Of a DNA stretch of 64,000 bases, positions 49,193 to 58,529 are shown piece after piece (position 1 is the stretch's first letter; each line of letters begins with the position of its first letter). The position numbers were made by a program, and so were the translations under genes. The stretch is from positions 372,001-436,000 of the forward strand of contig CAVQUF010000004.1 in the NCBI GenBank assembly GCA_963716865.1, in the 5' to 3' direction. The DNA comes from AC-32 sp963716865. Lineage in GTDB: Bacteria > Actinomycetota > Thermoleophilia > Gaiellales > Gaiellaceae. The notes below the pieces were generated by a model, which was not told where the DNA came from, made no database searches, and saw nothing but the letters and a program-made list of their open reading frames with translations.

Positions 49193-50211
49193 GGGACGAG
49201 AACGGCGCGGCCGGTGATGTCTCCTTCGCGGAGCCGGCCGAGCACCTCGTTCACGTCGTCGAGCGGATGGGTCTCCGTCTTCAGCGTGATCTCCCCCCGC
49301 CCCTGCAGCTGGAGGATCTCCCAGAGGTCGATCCAGTTGCCGACCAGGTTGCCCGCGATCGTGACGTCCTCCGCGATCAGCGCGACCGACGGGACCGAGA
49401 CGGTGCCGCCGTACCCGACCACCGAGTAGAGCCCGCCGCGCGCGAGCATCTGCAGGCCGGACGCATGCGTCTCGTCCGTCCCGACGAGGTCGAGGACGAT
49501 GTCCGCGCCCGCCCCGTTCGTCGCCTCGCGCACCGCGTCGCCGGCGTCTCCCTGCTCGCCTAGGACCTCGTCGGCGCCGAGCTCCTCCGCGAGCCGCCGG
49601 CGCCGCTCGTCGGTGTCGATCGCGACGACCTTGCCCGGGCCGAGCACCTGCAGGAGCTGAAGCGCGATGTGCCCCACGCCGCCGACGCCGATGACCGCCG
49701 TCGTCGTGTCGGGCGCGAGCCGCGGCACGAGCTTCTTCACGGCGTGGTAGGCGGTGAGCCCGGCGTCGGAGTGCGGCGCGGCCTCGGCCGGCTCCACGCC
49801 GGGCGGGAGCGGGATCAGCGACCGCTCGTCCACGAGTACGTAGTCCGCGAAGCCGCCGTCGCAGGTCAATCCGGTGAACTGGTGCCGCTCGCAGTGCATG
49901 TCGAGCCCGCGCCGGCACGCGACGCAGAGCCCGCACGTGTACGGCGGATAGACGAGCACCGCGTCGCCGACTGCCGCCGCGGTGACGTCGGCACCCACCG
50001 CGTGCACCCAGCCCGCGTTCTCGTGGCCGAGGACCACGGGCGGCTTCAGGCCGGCGGGCTCCATCAGCCCGTCGATCGCATGCAGATCGGTCGCGCAGAC
50101 GCCCGCGCCGCCGACGCGCACGACCACGTCGCGAGCACCCTTGGGCTCCGGCTCGGCCCGCTCGACCAGGTCGAGCGGGCGGTGGTACTCGGCGAGCAGC
50201 GCCGCCTTCAC
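49189..50211 (-). CDS. Zinc-dependent alcohol dehydrogenase (MDR)
   Basis: A 340-residue medium-chain dehydrogenase. The catalytic zinc ligands are in GVCATDLHAIDG (Cys) and VVLGHENAGWV (His, Glu); the structural zinc cysteines are in TCGLCVACRRGLDMHC; NAD binding is at TAVIGVGGVGHIALQL with AIDTDERR. It oxidises an alcohol, possibly the product of another transporter-operon enzyme or an aryl alcohol. GTG start, overlapping the GMC gene stop by 4 bp and the ligase gene start by 4 bp, so it is strongly coupled to both. Confidence 0.9.
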   Translation of the reverse strand: MKAALLAEYHRPLDLVERAEPEPKGARDVVVRVGGAGVCATDLHAIDGLMEPAGLKPPVVLGHENAGWVHAVGADVTAAAVGDAVLVYPPYTCGLCVACRRGLDMHCERHQFTGLTCDGGFADYVLVDERSLIPLPPGVEPAEAAPHSDAGLTAYHAVKKLVPRLAPDTTTAVIGVGGVGHIALQLLQVLGPGKVVAIDTDERRRRLAEELGADEVLGEQGDAGDAVREATNGAGADIVLDLVGTDETHASGLQMLARGGLYSVVGYGGTVSVPSVALIAEDVTIAGNLVGNWIDLWEILQLQGRGEITLKTETHPLDDVNEVLGRLREGDITGRAVLVP

Positions 50212-51635
50212 GCGAGGTAGCCCTTCGGGTCGGCGTCGAGGTGCTCGGCGAGCCTCGTCGCGAGCGCCATGATCGTGAGCGACGGGTTCACCGACATCGT
50301 GCACGGGACGAGCGACCCGTCCCCGACGAAGAGGCGCTTCACCTCGTGCGACTCGCCGTGTCGGTCGACCGCCGACCTCGCCGGGTCGTCGCCCATCCGG
50401 CAGCTGCCCTGGACGTGGGTCGAGGCGAGCCCGGTCCAGCACACCTGCTTCGCACCGGCGGCCTCGAGCACCTCGCGGCTGAACCGAAGTGACGCGTCGA
50501 GCCGCTCGACCTCCGTCGGCCCGAAGTCGAGGTCGAACCGCTCGCCCCCGTTCTCGTCGACCACGACCTCGGCGTTGTTCTCATCCGTCACGAGCGGCAG
50601 CAACCCGACCCAGTGGCGGAACTCGTGCACCGCGTCCACCAGGCGCTTTCCCCACAGCGGCCCGTTCTCGTCGCAGATCGTGGTCGCGAACGCGATCGGG
50701 TCCTGGATCGTCGTCGCCTCGACCACGAAGCCCCCGTCCTCGTCGAGCTGGTGGTCCATGCAGTGCGCGGTGATCGGGTAGACCATGTGCGCGTCCTGGG
50801 GCTCCTCGAAAAGGCCGTAGACGAGGCGGACGGGATGGAGGCCGAGGTGCTTCCCGATCGCGTCGTTGCCAAGCCCGGAGCGCATCAGCAGCTGCGGCGT
50901 GTTGAGCGATCCTGCGGCCACGACCACCGCCTCCGCGCGCACGGTGTGCCGCCCTCCACCCGCGTCGGCGTACTCGACGCCCGTCGCCGCCCCCTCCTCG
51001 ACCAGCACGCGCTCGACCGCCGACTCGGCCCGCAGCTCGAGCAGGCCGCGCGCCCAGGCGTCGTGGATGTACGTGTTCTGCGTGGACTTGCCCGCGTTGG
51101 TCGGGCAGCCCTGGAGGCACGAGCCGCAGCGCATGCAGTTGGCGTCGGTGTACGAGGTGACCGGCTCGAGCTCGGAGCCGAGCGCCTTGAAGCCCGCCTC
51201 CACCGTGTAGACGCTCTTCGTCCAGTCGGTCCGCTCGCGCACGCCGAGCACCTGCTCGACCCGGTCGTAGTACGGAGCGAGGTCGGAGCCGGCGAACGGC
51301 TCGCCGCGGTCGTTCGTCAGGCCGGTCGCCTCGTGCCACTTCGCGACGTCCTGCTCGTGCGCCCGGAGCGCGACCTTCGTGTTGATCGTCGTCGTCCCGC
51401 CGACGCAACGGCCGGCCAGGAACGCGACCATCTCGCCGGTCGGCAGCGGCGCGAGGCGCAGCGGCCACCAGAGGTCGTGCGTCGCCTTCGCCTCCCAGCG
51501 TGTGAAGTCGGCGGCCGTGTAGTGCTTGCCGATCTCCAGCAGGAGGACGTCGCGACCGCGCTGCGCGAGCTCGCCCGCGACGACGCCGCCCCCGGCGCCG
51601 GACCCGACGACGACGACGTCGAAGCGTTCCTTCAC
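50208..51635 (-). CDS. GMC oxidoreductase with cysteine-rich insertion
   Basis: A 475-residue GMC-family flavoprotein similar to gluconate/fructose dehydrogenase large subunits. It has FDVVVVGSGAGGGVVAGELA and LLLEIGKHY at the N terminus, GRCVGGTTTINTKVA, an insertion with three cysteines (NCMRCGSCLQGCPTNAGKS, residues about 158-176) that resembles an iron-sulfur or structural Cys cluster, and the active-site ending THVQGSCRMG with VNPSLTIMALATRLAEHL. It would oxidise an alcohol or sugar acid and pass electrons to the respiratory chain. The small subunit-3-like protein encoded just upstream is its probable partner. Confidence 0.83.
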   Translation of the reverse strand: MKERFDVVVVGSGAGGGVVAGELAQRGRDVLLLEIGKHYTAADFTRWEAKATHDLWWPLRLAPLPTGEMVAFLAGRCVGGTTTINTKVALRAHEQDVAKWHEATGLTNDRGEPFAGSDLAPYYDRVEQVLGVRERTDWTKSVYTVEAGFKALGSELEPVTSYTDANCMRCGSCLQGCPTNAGKSTQNTYIHDAWARGLLELRAESAVERVLVEEGAATGVEYADAGGGRHTVRAEAVVVAAGSLNTPQLLMRSGLGNDAIGKHLGLHPVRLVYGLFEEPQDAHMVYPITAHCMDHQLDEDGGFVVEATTIQDPIAFATTICDENGPLWGKRLVDAVHEFRHWVGLLPLVTDENNAEVVVDENGGERFDLDFGPTEVERLDASLRFSREVLEAAGAKQVCWTGLASTHVQGSCRMGDDPARSAVDRHGESHEVKRLFVGDGSLVPCTMSVNPSLTIMALATRLAEHLDADPKGYLA

Positions 51636-52009
51636 GCGATCCCCAGGTACGACCAGTCCTTGGCCAGGCGGGTCGCGAGCGGCGAGTTGAAGTCGATCTC
51701 CGTCCACGCGCCCGGGCCGTCCTCACCCGGCGCGACGAAGTCGCTGTAGTAGGCCTCGATCGCGAGCGCGCGAACCATCGCGAACTCCGGCGTGCGCTCG
51801 TGCTCGGCGAGCGCGTCGGCGCCGTCCGCCGCAGCGGGAGCGAGTGCGTCGATCGCACCGAGCATCGCCTCCTGCACCGGCGGCGGCATCCCGGCCAGCA
51901 GCGCGTCGACGTAGACGACCGGGCCGACGCGTCCCGAGCCCGGGACGAACAGCTCACACAGCGCACCGACTGCCTCGGCACGACTCGCGTCGAGGGCCCG
52001 CAGCGCCAT
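51632..52009 (-). CDS. Gluconate 2-dehydrogenase subunit 3-like partner protein
   Basis: A 125-residue protein overlapping the GMC gene by 4 bp. It has the small-subunit layout: helical N-terminal part with ALCELFVPGSGRVGPVVYVDALLAGM and a C-terminal part ending WTEIDFNSPLATRLAKDWSYLG. In gluconate and fructose dehydrogenases subunit 3 accompanies the GMC flavoprotein and helps its export or assembly; no Tat signal is visible here. The ATG at 52009 is chosen because an upstream in-frame extension lies in the LivF stop region and is rich in alanine. Confidence 0.75.
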   Translation of the reverse strand: MALRALDASRAEAVGALCELFVPGSGRVGPVVYVDALLAGMPPPVQEAMLGAIDALAPAAADGADALAEHERTPEFAMVRALAIEAYYSDFVAPGEDGPGAWTEIDFNSPLATRLAKDWSYLGIA

Positions 52010-52010
52010 G

Positions 52011-52778
52011 TCAGCTCCCGCTGGTCGCGCCGCCGCTGATTGCCTCGCCACCCGTGAAGTAGGCTGAGCGGAGGACGTCGGGCCGGCTCTTCAGCTCCTG
52101 CGCCGTCCCCTGATAGCGGATGCGGCCGCCTTCGAGCACGTAGGCGGTCTGGGCAAGCGAGAGGGCGAGGTGCGCGAACTGCTCGATCAGCAACACGCCG
52201 ACGCCGGAGGCAGCGACGGACTCGATCGTCGGCACGAGCCGCTTAACGACGACCGGCGCAAGACCGAGCGAGAGCTCGTCGATCAGGATGAACCGCGGGT
52301 GCGAGACGAGCGCCTGCGCGAGCACGAGCATCTGCTGCTCGCCGCCCGAGAGGAGGCGGCCCGGTGTGTGCCAGCGACGCTGCAGCTCCGGGAAGAGCTC
52401 GAGCGCATAGGCGATTCCTTCCTTTTTCTGCGCGCGCGTCAGCGCGTACGTCGCGACGCGGAGGTTGTCCTCGATCGTAAGGGCCGGCAGCAGCCGGCGG
52501 CCTTCGGGGACTACTGCGACCCCGGCTCCGCGGATCCTCTCCGGCGAGGAGCGCGAGAGATCGCGGTCGCCGAGCAGGACGCGCCCAGCGCTCGGGCGCA
52601 GCACCCCGGCGACGCCGAGCACGAGCGTCGACTTGCCCGCGCCGTTGGCGCCGAGGAGCGTCGTCACCTCGCCGCGCGGAATCTCGAGTGAGACCTCGTG
52701 CACGACGTCGCGCCCCGCGCGCGGGATCGACAGCTCGTCGAGCCGCAGCGTCCGCTTGGCGCCGTTGGTCTCGCTCAC
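52011..52778 (-). CDS. livF: Branched-chain-type ABC transporter ATPase (LivF-like)
   Basis: A 255-residue ABC ATPase of the LivF type. It has Walker A TLLGANGAGKSTL, the signature LLSGGEQQMLVLAQAL, Walker B RFILIDELSLGLAP and the H-loop position as usual. It pairs with the LivG-like ATPase to power an importer of the HAAT class, which in aromatic-degrading bacteria often carries benzoate-like acids or phenylpropanoids rather than amino acids. The gene overlaps livG by 4 bp. Confidence 0.93.
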   Translation of the reverse strand: MSETNGAKRTLRLDELSIPRAGRDVVHEVSLEIPRGEVTTLLGANGAGKSTLVLGVAGVLRPSAGRVLLGDRDLSRSSPERIRGAGVAVVPEGRRLLPALTIEDNLRVATYALTRAQKKEGIAYALELFPELQRRWHTPGRLLSGGEQQMLVLAQALVSHPRFILIDELSLGLAPVVVKRLVPTIESVAASGVGVLLIEQFAHLALSLAQTAYVLEGGRIRYQGTAQELKSRPDVLRSAYFTGGEAISGGATSGS

Positions 52779-53491
52779 AGCTCTTCCTCGGTCCCGAGGT
52801 AGGCGTTGATCACGTGCTCGTTTCGAAGCACTTCGGCCGTGGGCCCCGAGGCGATCAGCTTGCCGAAGTCGAGCACCGCCGTCGTCTCGCAGCAGGCTGA
52901 GACGAGACTCATGTCGTGGTCGACCAGGATCACCAGCGCGCCGAACTGTGGAGGGATCCGCTGGATCACGTCCGCGAGATGCCGGGTCTCCTCGTCCGGC
53001 AAACCGGCAGCCGGCTCGTCGAGCAGGACGACCCGGGGCTTCCCAACGACAGCCCGCGCGACCTCCACGAGCCGACGCTCGCGGGCGCCGAGCCCTCCGA
53101 CCTTCGTCGTTGGCGGCGTTTCGAGACCGACGAACTCGATCGCGGTCATGACCGCCTCGCGCCGGCCGGCACGCCCGGCTCCGGAGTGCTCGTGGATCAT
53201 CGCCACGTTGTCGAACACCGACAGCTGCTCGATCGCCTGCTGCATCTGGAACGTGCGCCTGAGTCCCCAGCGCGCCCGCCGGAAGTCGACGAGCTTGAGC
53301 AGGTCCTCGCCAAAGGCCTGGATCGAGCCCGCGGACGGCTTGACGAACCCCGAGAGCACGTTGAAGAAGGTCGTCTTGCCGGCGCCGTTCGGGCCGATCA
53401 GGCCGCAGGCGCCGCCCGGGAAGGTGACGCTCATGTCGTCGATCGGGATGACGCCCGAGAACTTGACCGTGAGCCCCTTGACTTCGATCAC
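52775..53491 (-). CDS. livG: Branched-chain-type ABC transporter ATPase (LivG-like)
   Basis: A 238-residue ABC ATPase of the LivG type, with Walker A CGLIGPNGAGKTTFFN, the signature-region GARERRLVEVARAVVG and Walker B RVVLLDEPAAGLPD, followed by LVDHDMSLV. It has the LivG-typical RTFQMQQAIEQLSVFDN. The signature LSGGQ is replaced by GLGARERR, which is common in this subfamily. It works with LivF at the inner membrane. It starts at 53491, 1 bp after the livM stop. Confidence 0.93.
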   Translation of the reverse strand: MIEVKGLTVKFSGVIPIDDMSVTFPGGACGLIGPNGAGKTTFFNVLSGFVKPSAGSIQAFGEDLLKLVDFRRARWGLRRTFQMQQAIEQLSVFDNVAMIHEHSGAGRAGRREAVMTAIEFVGLETPPTTKVGGLGARERRLVEVARAVVGKPRVVLLDEPAAGLPDEETRHLADVIQRIPPQFGALVILVDHDMSLVSACCETTAVLDFGKLIASGPTAEVLRNEHVINAYLGTEEEL

Positions 53492-53492
53492 G

Positions 53493-54689
53493 TCAGTCCT
53501 GGGAGAGGGCTGCGAAGAGCGGGGAGAGGAGGACGACGACTATGCCGATGAGCGGCGTGCTCTTGACCGTGACGATCAAGACGATCCCGATGATGAGCGC
53601 GAGGATGCTGCCGATCCCGAACGCCGCCTGGCGAGTCATGGGCACCTTGCGGGCGATCAGCCGTCCGAGATTGGCCATGTCCTTCGGGAACTGGTCGATC
53701 AGGCCGCCGGGCGCGCTCAGCAGCACCTGCAGCAGACCAGCGCCGAAGACGACCAGCAGGAAGTTCGGGTTGACGGTCCACTGCGCCTGGAAGAGGAACG
53801 GCAGGAGCTGCATGAAGACCCCGGCGACGAGCGCCCCCCAGAGCGTGAAGATGCCGCCGATCAGCGCGGTGGCGATCAGCGAGAGGGAATCCGACGTCGG
53901 AAAGCTGTAGGTGTTCGGAGTTCCCACCTGGGCCGCCAGCAGGCAGCCGGCCACTCCAGTCATGAACGACGCCAGGGCGAAGGCCCAGAGCTTGTAGAGC
54001 GTGAGGTTTACCCCCGCCGCGAGTGCGGCTGGCTCGCTCTCACGGATTGCCGCCCACGCGCGCCCGGGCTTGCTCGCGAAGTGGATCAGAGCAAGCAGGA
54101 ACATCAGGCCACAGACGATCACCGTGTAGCGGTAGTAGGCGCTGTCCCCGGTCGCCGCGGAAGGCCTCGGCACCGCTTTGAGCCCGGAGAGGCTCGGGTT
54201 GTCGGTCCTCGCCGTTAAGCCGCCGCCGCCGTTCGGGAACTGGATCTGCGCGAGGACGACGTTCACCGCCCCGGCGGCCATCAGCGTGATCAGGGCGAGG
54301 TAGAGGCCGCTCAGACGCAACGCCGGTAGCCCGATGAGGACGCCGATCGCGCAGGTGATCGCCCCGGTGAGGAGGAGCAGGACCGGGAACGGAAGATTTG
54401 TGGCGAAGCTCAGCCGCGTCGCGATCCAGGTTCCGATCGCGAGGATTGCGATCTGGCCGAGGGAGATCATCCCGACGCGCCCGTAGAGGACGACGAGACC
54501 CGCGGCCACGACCGAGTAGATCGCGACGCTCGTGAACGTGTTGATCCAGTCGGCCCCGAGCGTCGCCGGGAGCACGAAGAGCGCGACCGCGAGCAAACCC
54601 GCGATGACGAGCAGGCGCACGAGCGTCGGTCGGTTCACCGATGGCAGACGTGCCCGCCCCGCCCGCTCCTGCGCGTGCGCGACGTCCAC
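53493..54689 (-). CDS. livM: Branched-chain-type ABC transporter permease (LivM-like)
   Basis: A 398-residue permease with about ten membrane segments. It has the LivM motifs VLYGRVGMISLGQIAIL, NFGG-equivalent TARTDNPSLSG, the EAA-like loop GRAWAAIRESEPAALAAGVN, and LKLWAFALASFMTGVAGCL. The GTG at 54689 begins with the last base of the livH stop codon; longer upstream starts would run through livH. A C-terminal extension after about residue 345 (LGRLIARKVPMTRQ and two more helices) is longer than in classical LivM. Confidence 0.9.
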   Translation of the reverse strand: MDVAHAQERAGRARLPSVNRPTLVRLLVIAGLLAVALFVLPATLGADWINTFTSVAIYSVVAAGLVVLYGRVGMISLGQIAILAIGTWIATRLSFATNLPFPVLLLLTGAITCAIGVLIGLPALRLSGLYLALITLMAAGAVNVVLAQIQFPNGGGGLTARTDNPSLSGLKAVPRPSAATGDSAYYRYTVIVCGLMFLLALIHFASKPGRAWAAIRESEPAALAAGVNLTLYKLWAFALASFMTGVAGCLLAAQVGTPNTYSFPTSDSLSLIATALIGGIFTLWGALVAGVFMQLLPFLFQAQWTVNPNFLLVVFGAGLLQVLLSAPGGLIDQFPKDMANLGRLIARKVPMTRQAAFGIGSILALIIGIVLIVTVKSTPLIGIVVVLLSPLFAALSQD

Positions 54690-55618
54690 TAGCGCGTCGC
54701 CGGTGCGAAGACGACGACGCGGCGGCGCCCCATCCAGAGCAGAGCGATGATGGAGAGGACGAACGGCGTGGCCGCGCGGTACGCCGTCACCGAGCCGTAC
54801 GGCGTGAGGATGGCCTGGACGAAGCCCACGAGGAGCCCGCCGGCCAGCGTGATCCACAGCGACTCGAGCCGGCCTATCAGCGCGGCGGCCAGTGACGAGA
54901 TGACGAGAAACGTCAGTGCGGTGTAGTCGAGCGACGTGTAGAGATCGGCCAGCAGCAGGCCGGCGGCGCCGCAGACGAGACCGGATCCAAGCCAGGCGGA
55001 TGCCTCGACACGCCGCACGGGAACGCCCAGCGTTGCCGTGATCTCACGATCGTTGGCGACGGCCCGGTAGGCGGTGCCGAGAGTGGTGTAGCGCAGGAAG
55101 AGCGTCGTCACCACCGTGAGCGCGATCGCGAACGCGAGCGCGAGGATCTGCGTCAGGTTCACGCGCGCACCGAAGACGGCGTAGTAGTGGGTGGAGCTCG
55201 GAAGGGTCAGGACGCGGACGAACGCCCCTCCGGCGGGGGCACGCCAGGCCATGAGCCCGAGCAGAATCAACGCGAGCGCGAGCGTCCCCATCATCTTCAC
55301 GAGCGGGTCCCGCTTCGCGAACGCGGGGCCGAAAACCACTCCGTAAATGAGGTTGACGACCCCGCCGAACGCGACACACGTGGCATAGGCCAGCCAGTGC
55401 GGCCAGCTCGTGTGATTGACCATCCAGTAAGCGATCAGGGCGCCCGCGGCGCCGACCGCGCCGAACGCGAGGTTCAGCACACCCGTCGCCTTGTACAGCA
55501 CGACGATGCCGGTTCCCGAGAGGGCGTACACCCCGCCCAGCGCGAGGCCGAGCACGATGTACGGCTTCAGGAACTCCCAGTCCACGCCGAACACCGAGAA
55601 GGCGACGACGCTAGACAC
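54689..55618 (-). CDS. livH: Branched-chain-type ABC transporter permease (LivH-like)
   Basis: A 309-residue permease with eight or so membrane segments. It has the LivH beginning FLKPYIVLGLALGGVYALSGTGIVVLYKATGVLN in family form, the EAA loop TTLGTAYRAVANDREITATLGVPVRRVEASAW, and a C-terminal GRLESLWITLAGGLLVGFVQ. It starts at a GTG at 55618, 53 bp after the binding-protein gene. It forms the translocation pore with LivM. Confidence 0.92.
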   Translation of the reverse strand: MSSVVAFSVFGVDWEFLKPYIVLGLALGGVYALSGTGIVVLYKATGVLNLAFGAVGAAGALIAYWMVNHTSWPHWLAYATCVAFGGVVNLIYGVVFGPAFAKRDPLVKMMGTLALALILLGLMAWRAPAGGAFVRVLTLPSSTHYYAVFGARVNLTQILALAFAIALTVVTTLFLRYTTLGTAYRAVANDREITATLGVPVRRVEASAWLGSGLVCGAAGLLLADLYTSLDYTALTFLVISSLAAALIGRLESLWITLAGGLLVGFVQAILTPYGSVTAYRAATPFVLSIIALLWMGRRRVVVFAPATR

Positions 55619-55671
55619 GGGCCACCGCGGGCATCCTGATCACTGTCGCTTGCTGGTCTCTCTTGCCTCCG

Positions 55672-56988
55672 TTACTTCGTGTTGAGCTTGTACTTCTTCT
55701 CGAACTTCCGTGTCTGCACGACAAGCGGGTCGACGGGTGCGATGTTGAAGCACTTGTCCTTCACAACGACCTTGCCGCTCTTGTAGGTGACCGTGATGTC
55801 CGTGTTGTTCGGGAGGTGATTCGGGAGGTTCCCGACGTACCACGGCTTGCAGAGCATGTCGGTGTGGACGTTCTTGAGGGTCCGGACCGCCTTGTTGTAC
55901 TTGGCAGCGGTGACCTTGCCCTTGACCTTGAGGAGCGCCATCGTCGCGAACCTCGCGTCCATGTAGCCCATCTGGCCAAAGGCCTGGAGGTCCACCGACG
56001 GTGCGTACTTGTTCGTGATCTGCTTGTAGAGGTTCGTGTCCGGCGCGTTCTTGGTGATGTTCTGGAACTCCTGGTTGATGAAGACCTTGTTGTCGAACTG
56101 TCCGAACTTCGTCGCCATGAACGCGTTGGCGATCGGCGTCGATGATCCCCACTTGACCTTGTTCACGAGTCCCTGTGCAATCGCCGCGCTCATCAGCGAC
56201 GGAGCTGTGTCGGGCGTGAAGTCCAGGATGATTCCGCCGCCGTTACCGGCGAGCTGGTAGAGGTGCGTGATGATCGAGCCGGCGTCCGTCACCGGAAGGA
56301 CCACCGGGACGGACTGTCCCTTGACGTGATGCTTCTTGGCGAGCTTGAGCACCCCGCCGTCGGCGTACTTCGAGATCGTCGAAGGCGAGGCGACGATCAG
56401 CGACTTCGCTTTGCGCTTGAGCAGGGCCTGCGCAGCCCCGATGTTCGAGTAGCGCGGGCCCATGTTCGACTCGACGATGCTCGGCTTCCCGAAGCACTCG
56501 GCCTGGACGCCGGCACCGACGACGGTGTAGTGCATCTTCTTGTAGTAGGCCCAGTTCGTCCCACACTCGGTGAAGCTCGTGTTGCCGACGATGCCGACGA
56601 CCTTGTCGCTCTGGATCAGCTTGTGCGCGAGGGTCGACTGCTGTGCGGGATTGAGCTGCTCCTGATACTGGATGTACTGGATCGGCCGGCCGTGGATGCC
56701 GCCGTTGTCGTTGACGCACTTGAAGTAGGCGTTGACGATCTTGGCGATCGTCGTGAAGTCGACGCCCGGGATCAGCATGTTGATCGTGCCGATCTTGATC
56801 GGCGCCCCGTTCGCCTTCTTCTTGTTGCCGAGACCGCACTTCGCCTTGTTCGCATAACCGGCTTGGCCGACGTAATACGGCGCCTTGGGCGCCGCCGTGC
56901 CACCTCCGGTCATGAGGGCCGCCACCATCAGGGCCACGACGACGATCGTCGCGAACCCGATGCCGGCGATTCGCTTGCGAGATTTCAT
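55672..56988 (-). CDS. livK: Periplasmic-binding-type substrate-binding protein of the ABC importer (LivK-like)
   Basis: A 438-residue type I periplasmic-binding protein with a signal peptide (MKSRKRIAGIG, hydrophobic FATIVVVALMVAALM). There is no lipobox cysteine near the cleavage region; the first Cys is about residue 56 (KAKCGLGN), so anchoring as a typical lipoprotein is not evident. Core features are PIKIGTINMLIPGVDF, NDNGGIHGRPIQYI and VVGIVGNTSFTECG. The ATG has an excellent AAGGAGGAGGG ribosome-binding site (56989-57000). As the first gene of the importer operon it determines specificity, which is unknown; an aromatic acid or phenylpropanoid is likely from context. Confidence 0.92.
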   Translation of the reverse strand: MKSRKRIAGIGFATIVVVALMVAALMTGGGTAAPKAPYYVGQAGYANKAKCGLGNKKKANGAPIKIGTINMLIPGVDFTTIAKIVNAYFKCVNDNGGIHGRPIQYIQYQEQLNPAQQSTLAHKLIQSDKVVGIVGNTSFTECGTNWAYYKKMHYTVVGAGVQAECFGKPSIVESNMGPRYSNIGAAQALLKRKAKSLIVASPSTISKYADGGVLKLAKKHHVKGQSVPVVLPVTDAGSIITHLYQLAGNGGGIILDFTPDTAPSLMSAAIAQGLVNKVKWGSSTPIANAFMATKFGQFDNKVFINQEFQNITKNAPDTNLYKQITNKYAPSVDLQAFGQMGYMDARFATMALLKVKGKVTAAKYNKAVRTLKNVHTDMLCKPWYVGNLPNHLPNNTDITVTYKSGKVVVKDKCFNIAPVDPLVVQTRKFEKKYKLNTK

Positions 56989-57132
56989 TCCCTCCTCCTT
57001 CTGGGTCCCCCCGTGTCCGACGCGGCTCGGTTGCCGTAACTACAGCCACGGACCGCGTCGCGGCCCCGCAGCAGACCCCTTGAGCCTGCGTGAATTGAAG
57101 CTGAGGGTCCGGGGGGAGTCAACACGGGTTTT

Positions 57133-57149
57133 CCGATCGTCAATATCGG
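57133..57149. promoter_or_regulatory. Short inverted repeat between livK and the amidase gene
   Basis: CCGAT (57133-57137), a 7-bp AT-rich spacer and ATCGG (57145-57149) form a small dyad 16 bp before the amidase ATG, inside the 176-bp divergent region shared with the transporter operon. The arms are only 5 bp, so an operator role is a weak inference. Confidence 0.25.
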
Positions 57150-57164
57150 GATACGGAGAATGGG

Positions 57165-58529
57165 ATGATCGCGTCCGTGACCGACCCGGCCGACCTCGGG
57201 ATCCGGGACGCGGCCGCGGCACTCTCGGGGCGGACGCTCTCCTCGCGCGAACTCATGAAATCGTGCCTCGCGCGCATCCACGAGCGCGACGGAACGCAGT
57301 CGTTCGACGGCGATCCGGACTCGATCAACGCCTGGGTGCGGGTCTACGAGCAAGACGCGTTAGCGGCGGCAGACCGGGCCGACCGGTTACTCGCGCGCGA
57401 GGACCGCGTTCCGCCGCTCTGCGGGGTCCCGATCGGGCTCAAGGACCTCTACGCGGTGGCCGGCAAGCCGCTGACCGCCTCGAGCCGGGTGCTCGACGAG
57501 GTTCCCGACCGCGACTGCGACGCCTGGGCAAGGCTCTCCGCGGCCGGAATGGTGCTGCTCGGACACGTGCACACGCACGAGTTCGCGGCCGGCGGAACGA
57601 CTGACCAGGTAGGCAACCCGTGGGCGCTCGACCGCTCGGCGGGTGGCTCGAGCGGCGGCTCGGCGGCCGCGCTCGCGGCGCGGTCCGTGCCCGCGGCGAC
57701 GGGGACGGACACGGCCGGCTCGGTGCGAATCCCGTCCGCGATGTGCGGGACCTCGGCGATCAAGCCGACCGCGAACCTCGTTCCGATGCGCGGGATCGTC
57801 CCGCTCAGCCCGACGCTCGACCACGCCGGGCCGATGGCGCGCGCGGTGGCCGACCTCGAGCCGCTGCTCGCCGCCATGGCGGGAGTCGTCCCGCCGTCCT
57901 CGCGCCGCCCGCTCCGGCGCGTCGTCGTCTCGCCGCGGATCGCCGATCTCGACGCGGACGTCGCCGACGGTTTCGACGCCGCCCTCGAGACGCTCGGGCG
58001 ACTGGGCGCGGAGCGTGTCGAGCCGCCGCAGCCCGCGACGGCGCTCGACCTCGGGCTCGACCTCCTGGACGTCGTCTGCACGGAGATGCTCGTCTATCAC
58101 CGCCGCTTCGACGACCGGCGCGGCCTCTACCGTCCGTCGATCCGCGGCTTCCTTGAGTACGGAGAGCAGCGCGCGATGACGGGCGAGGAGTACGTCGCCG
58201 CGCAGACCCGCCGAACCGAGGCGTCCGGCGCCTGGGACGGCTGGTTCGCCGAGCACGGGATCGACGCGGTCGTCGAGCCGACGATCCCGATCGTCGCGCG
58301 GCCACGCGGCCACGGCTACGACGAGGCGTTCACCGACCAGGCCGAGATCTCGCTCACGCACTACTGGGACTGGATCGGGATCCCGGCGCTCGCGCTGCCG
58401 TCGGGCGTCGGACGACGAAGCGGGCTCCCCGTCAGCGTCTCGCTGATCGGGGCCGCCGGTGCGGACTGGGACCTGCTCGCAGCAGGCACGGCCCTTCAGG
58501 ACGAGCTCGGCGAGGTGACACCGCCGTGA
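57165..58529 (+). CDS. Amidase (amidase-signature family)
   Basis: A 454-residue amidase-signature enzyme. The Ser-cisSer-Lys triad is complete: Lys93 (PIGLKDLYAV), cis-Ser162 (AGGSSGGSAAAL) and nucleophile Ser186 (TGTDTAGSVRIPS), with the usual 24-residue spacing between the serines. It hydrolyses an amide to acid and ammonia; GatA is excluded because no GatB/GatC genes accompany it. It is divergent from the importer operon and its stop overlaps the amidohydrolase start by 4 bp (GTGA), so the two are co-translated. A hydroxycinnamic acid amide or similar aromatic amide is a reasonable guess. Confidence 0.9.
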   Translation: MIASVTDPADLGIRDAAAALSGRTLSSRELMKSCLARIHERDGTQSFDGDPDSINAWVRVYEQDALAAADRADRLLAREDRVPPLCGVPIGLKDLYAVAGKPLTASSRVLDEVPDRDCDAWARLSAAGMVLLGHVHTHEFAAGGTTDQVGNPWALDRSAGGSSGGSAAALAARSVPAATGTDTAGSVRIPSAMCGTSAIKPTANLVPMRGIVPLSPTLDHAGPMARAVADLEPLLAAMAGVVPPSSRRPLRRVVVSPRIADLDADVADGFDAALETLGRLGAERVEPPQPATALDLGLDLLDVVCTEMLVYHRRFDDRRGLYRPSIRGFLEYGEQRAMTGEEYVAAQTRRTEASGAWDGWFAEHGIDAVVEPTIPIVARPRGHGYDEAFTDQAEISLTHYWDWIGIPALALPSGVGRRSGLPVSVSLIGAAGADWDLLAAGTALQDELGEVTPP

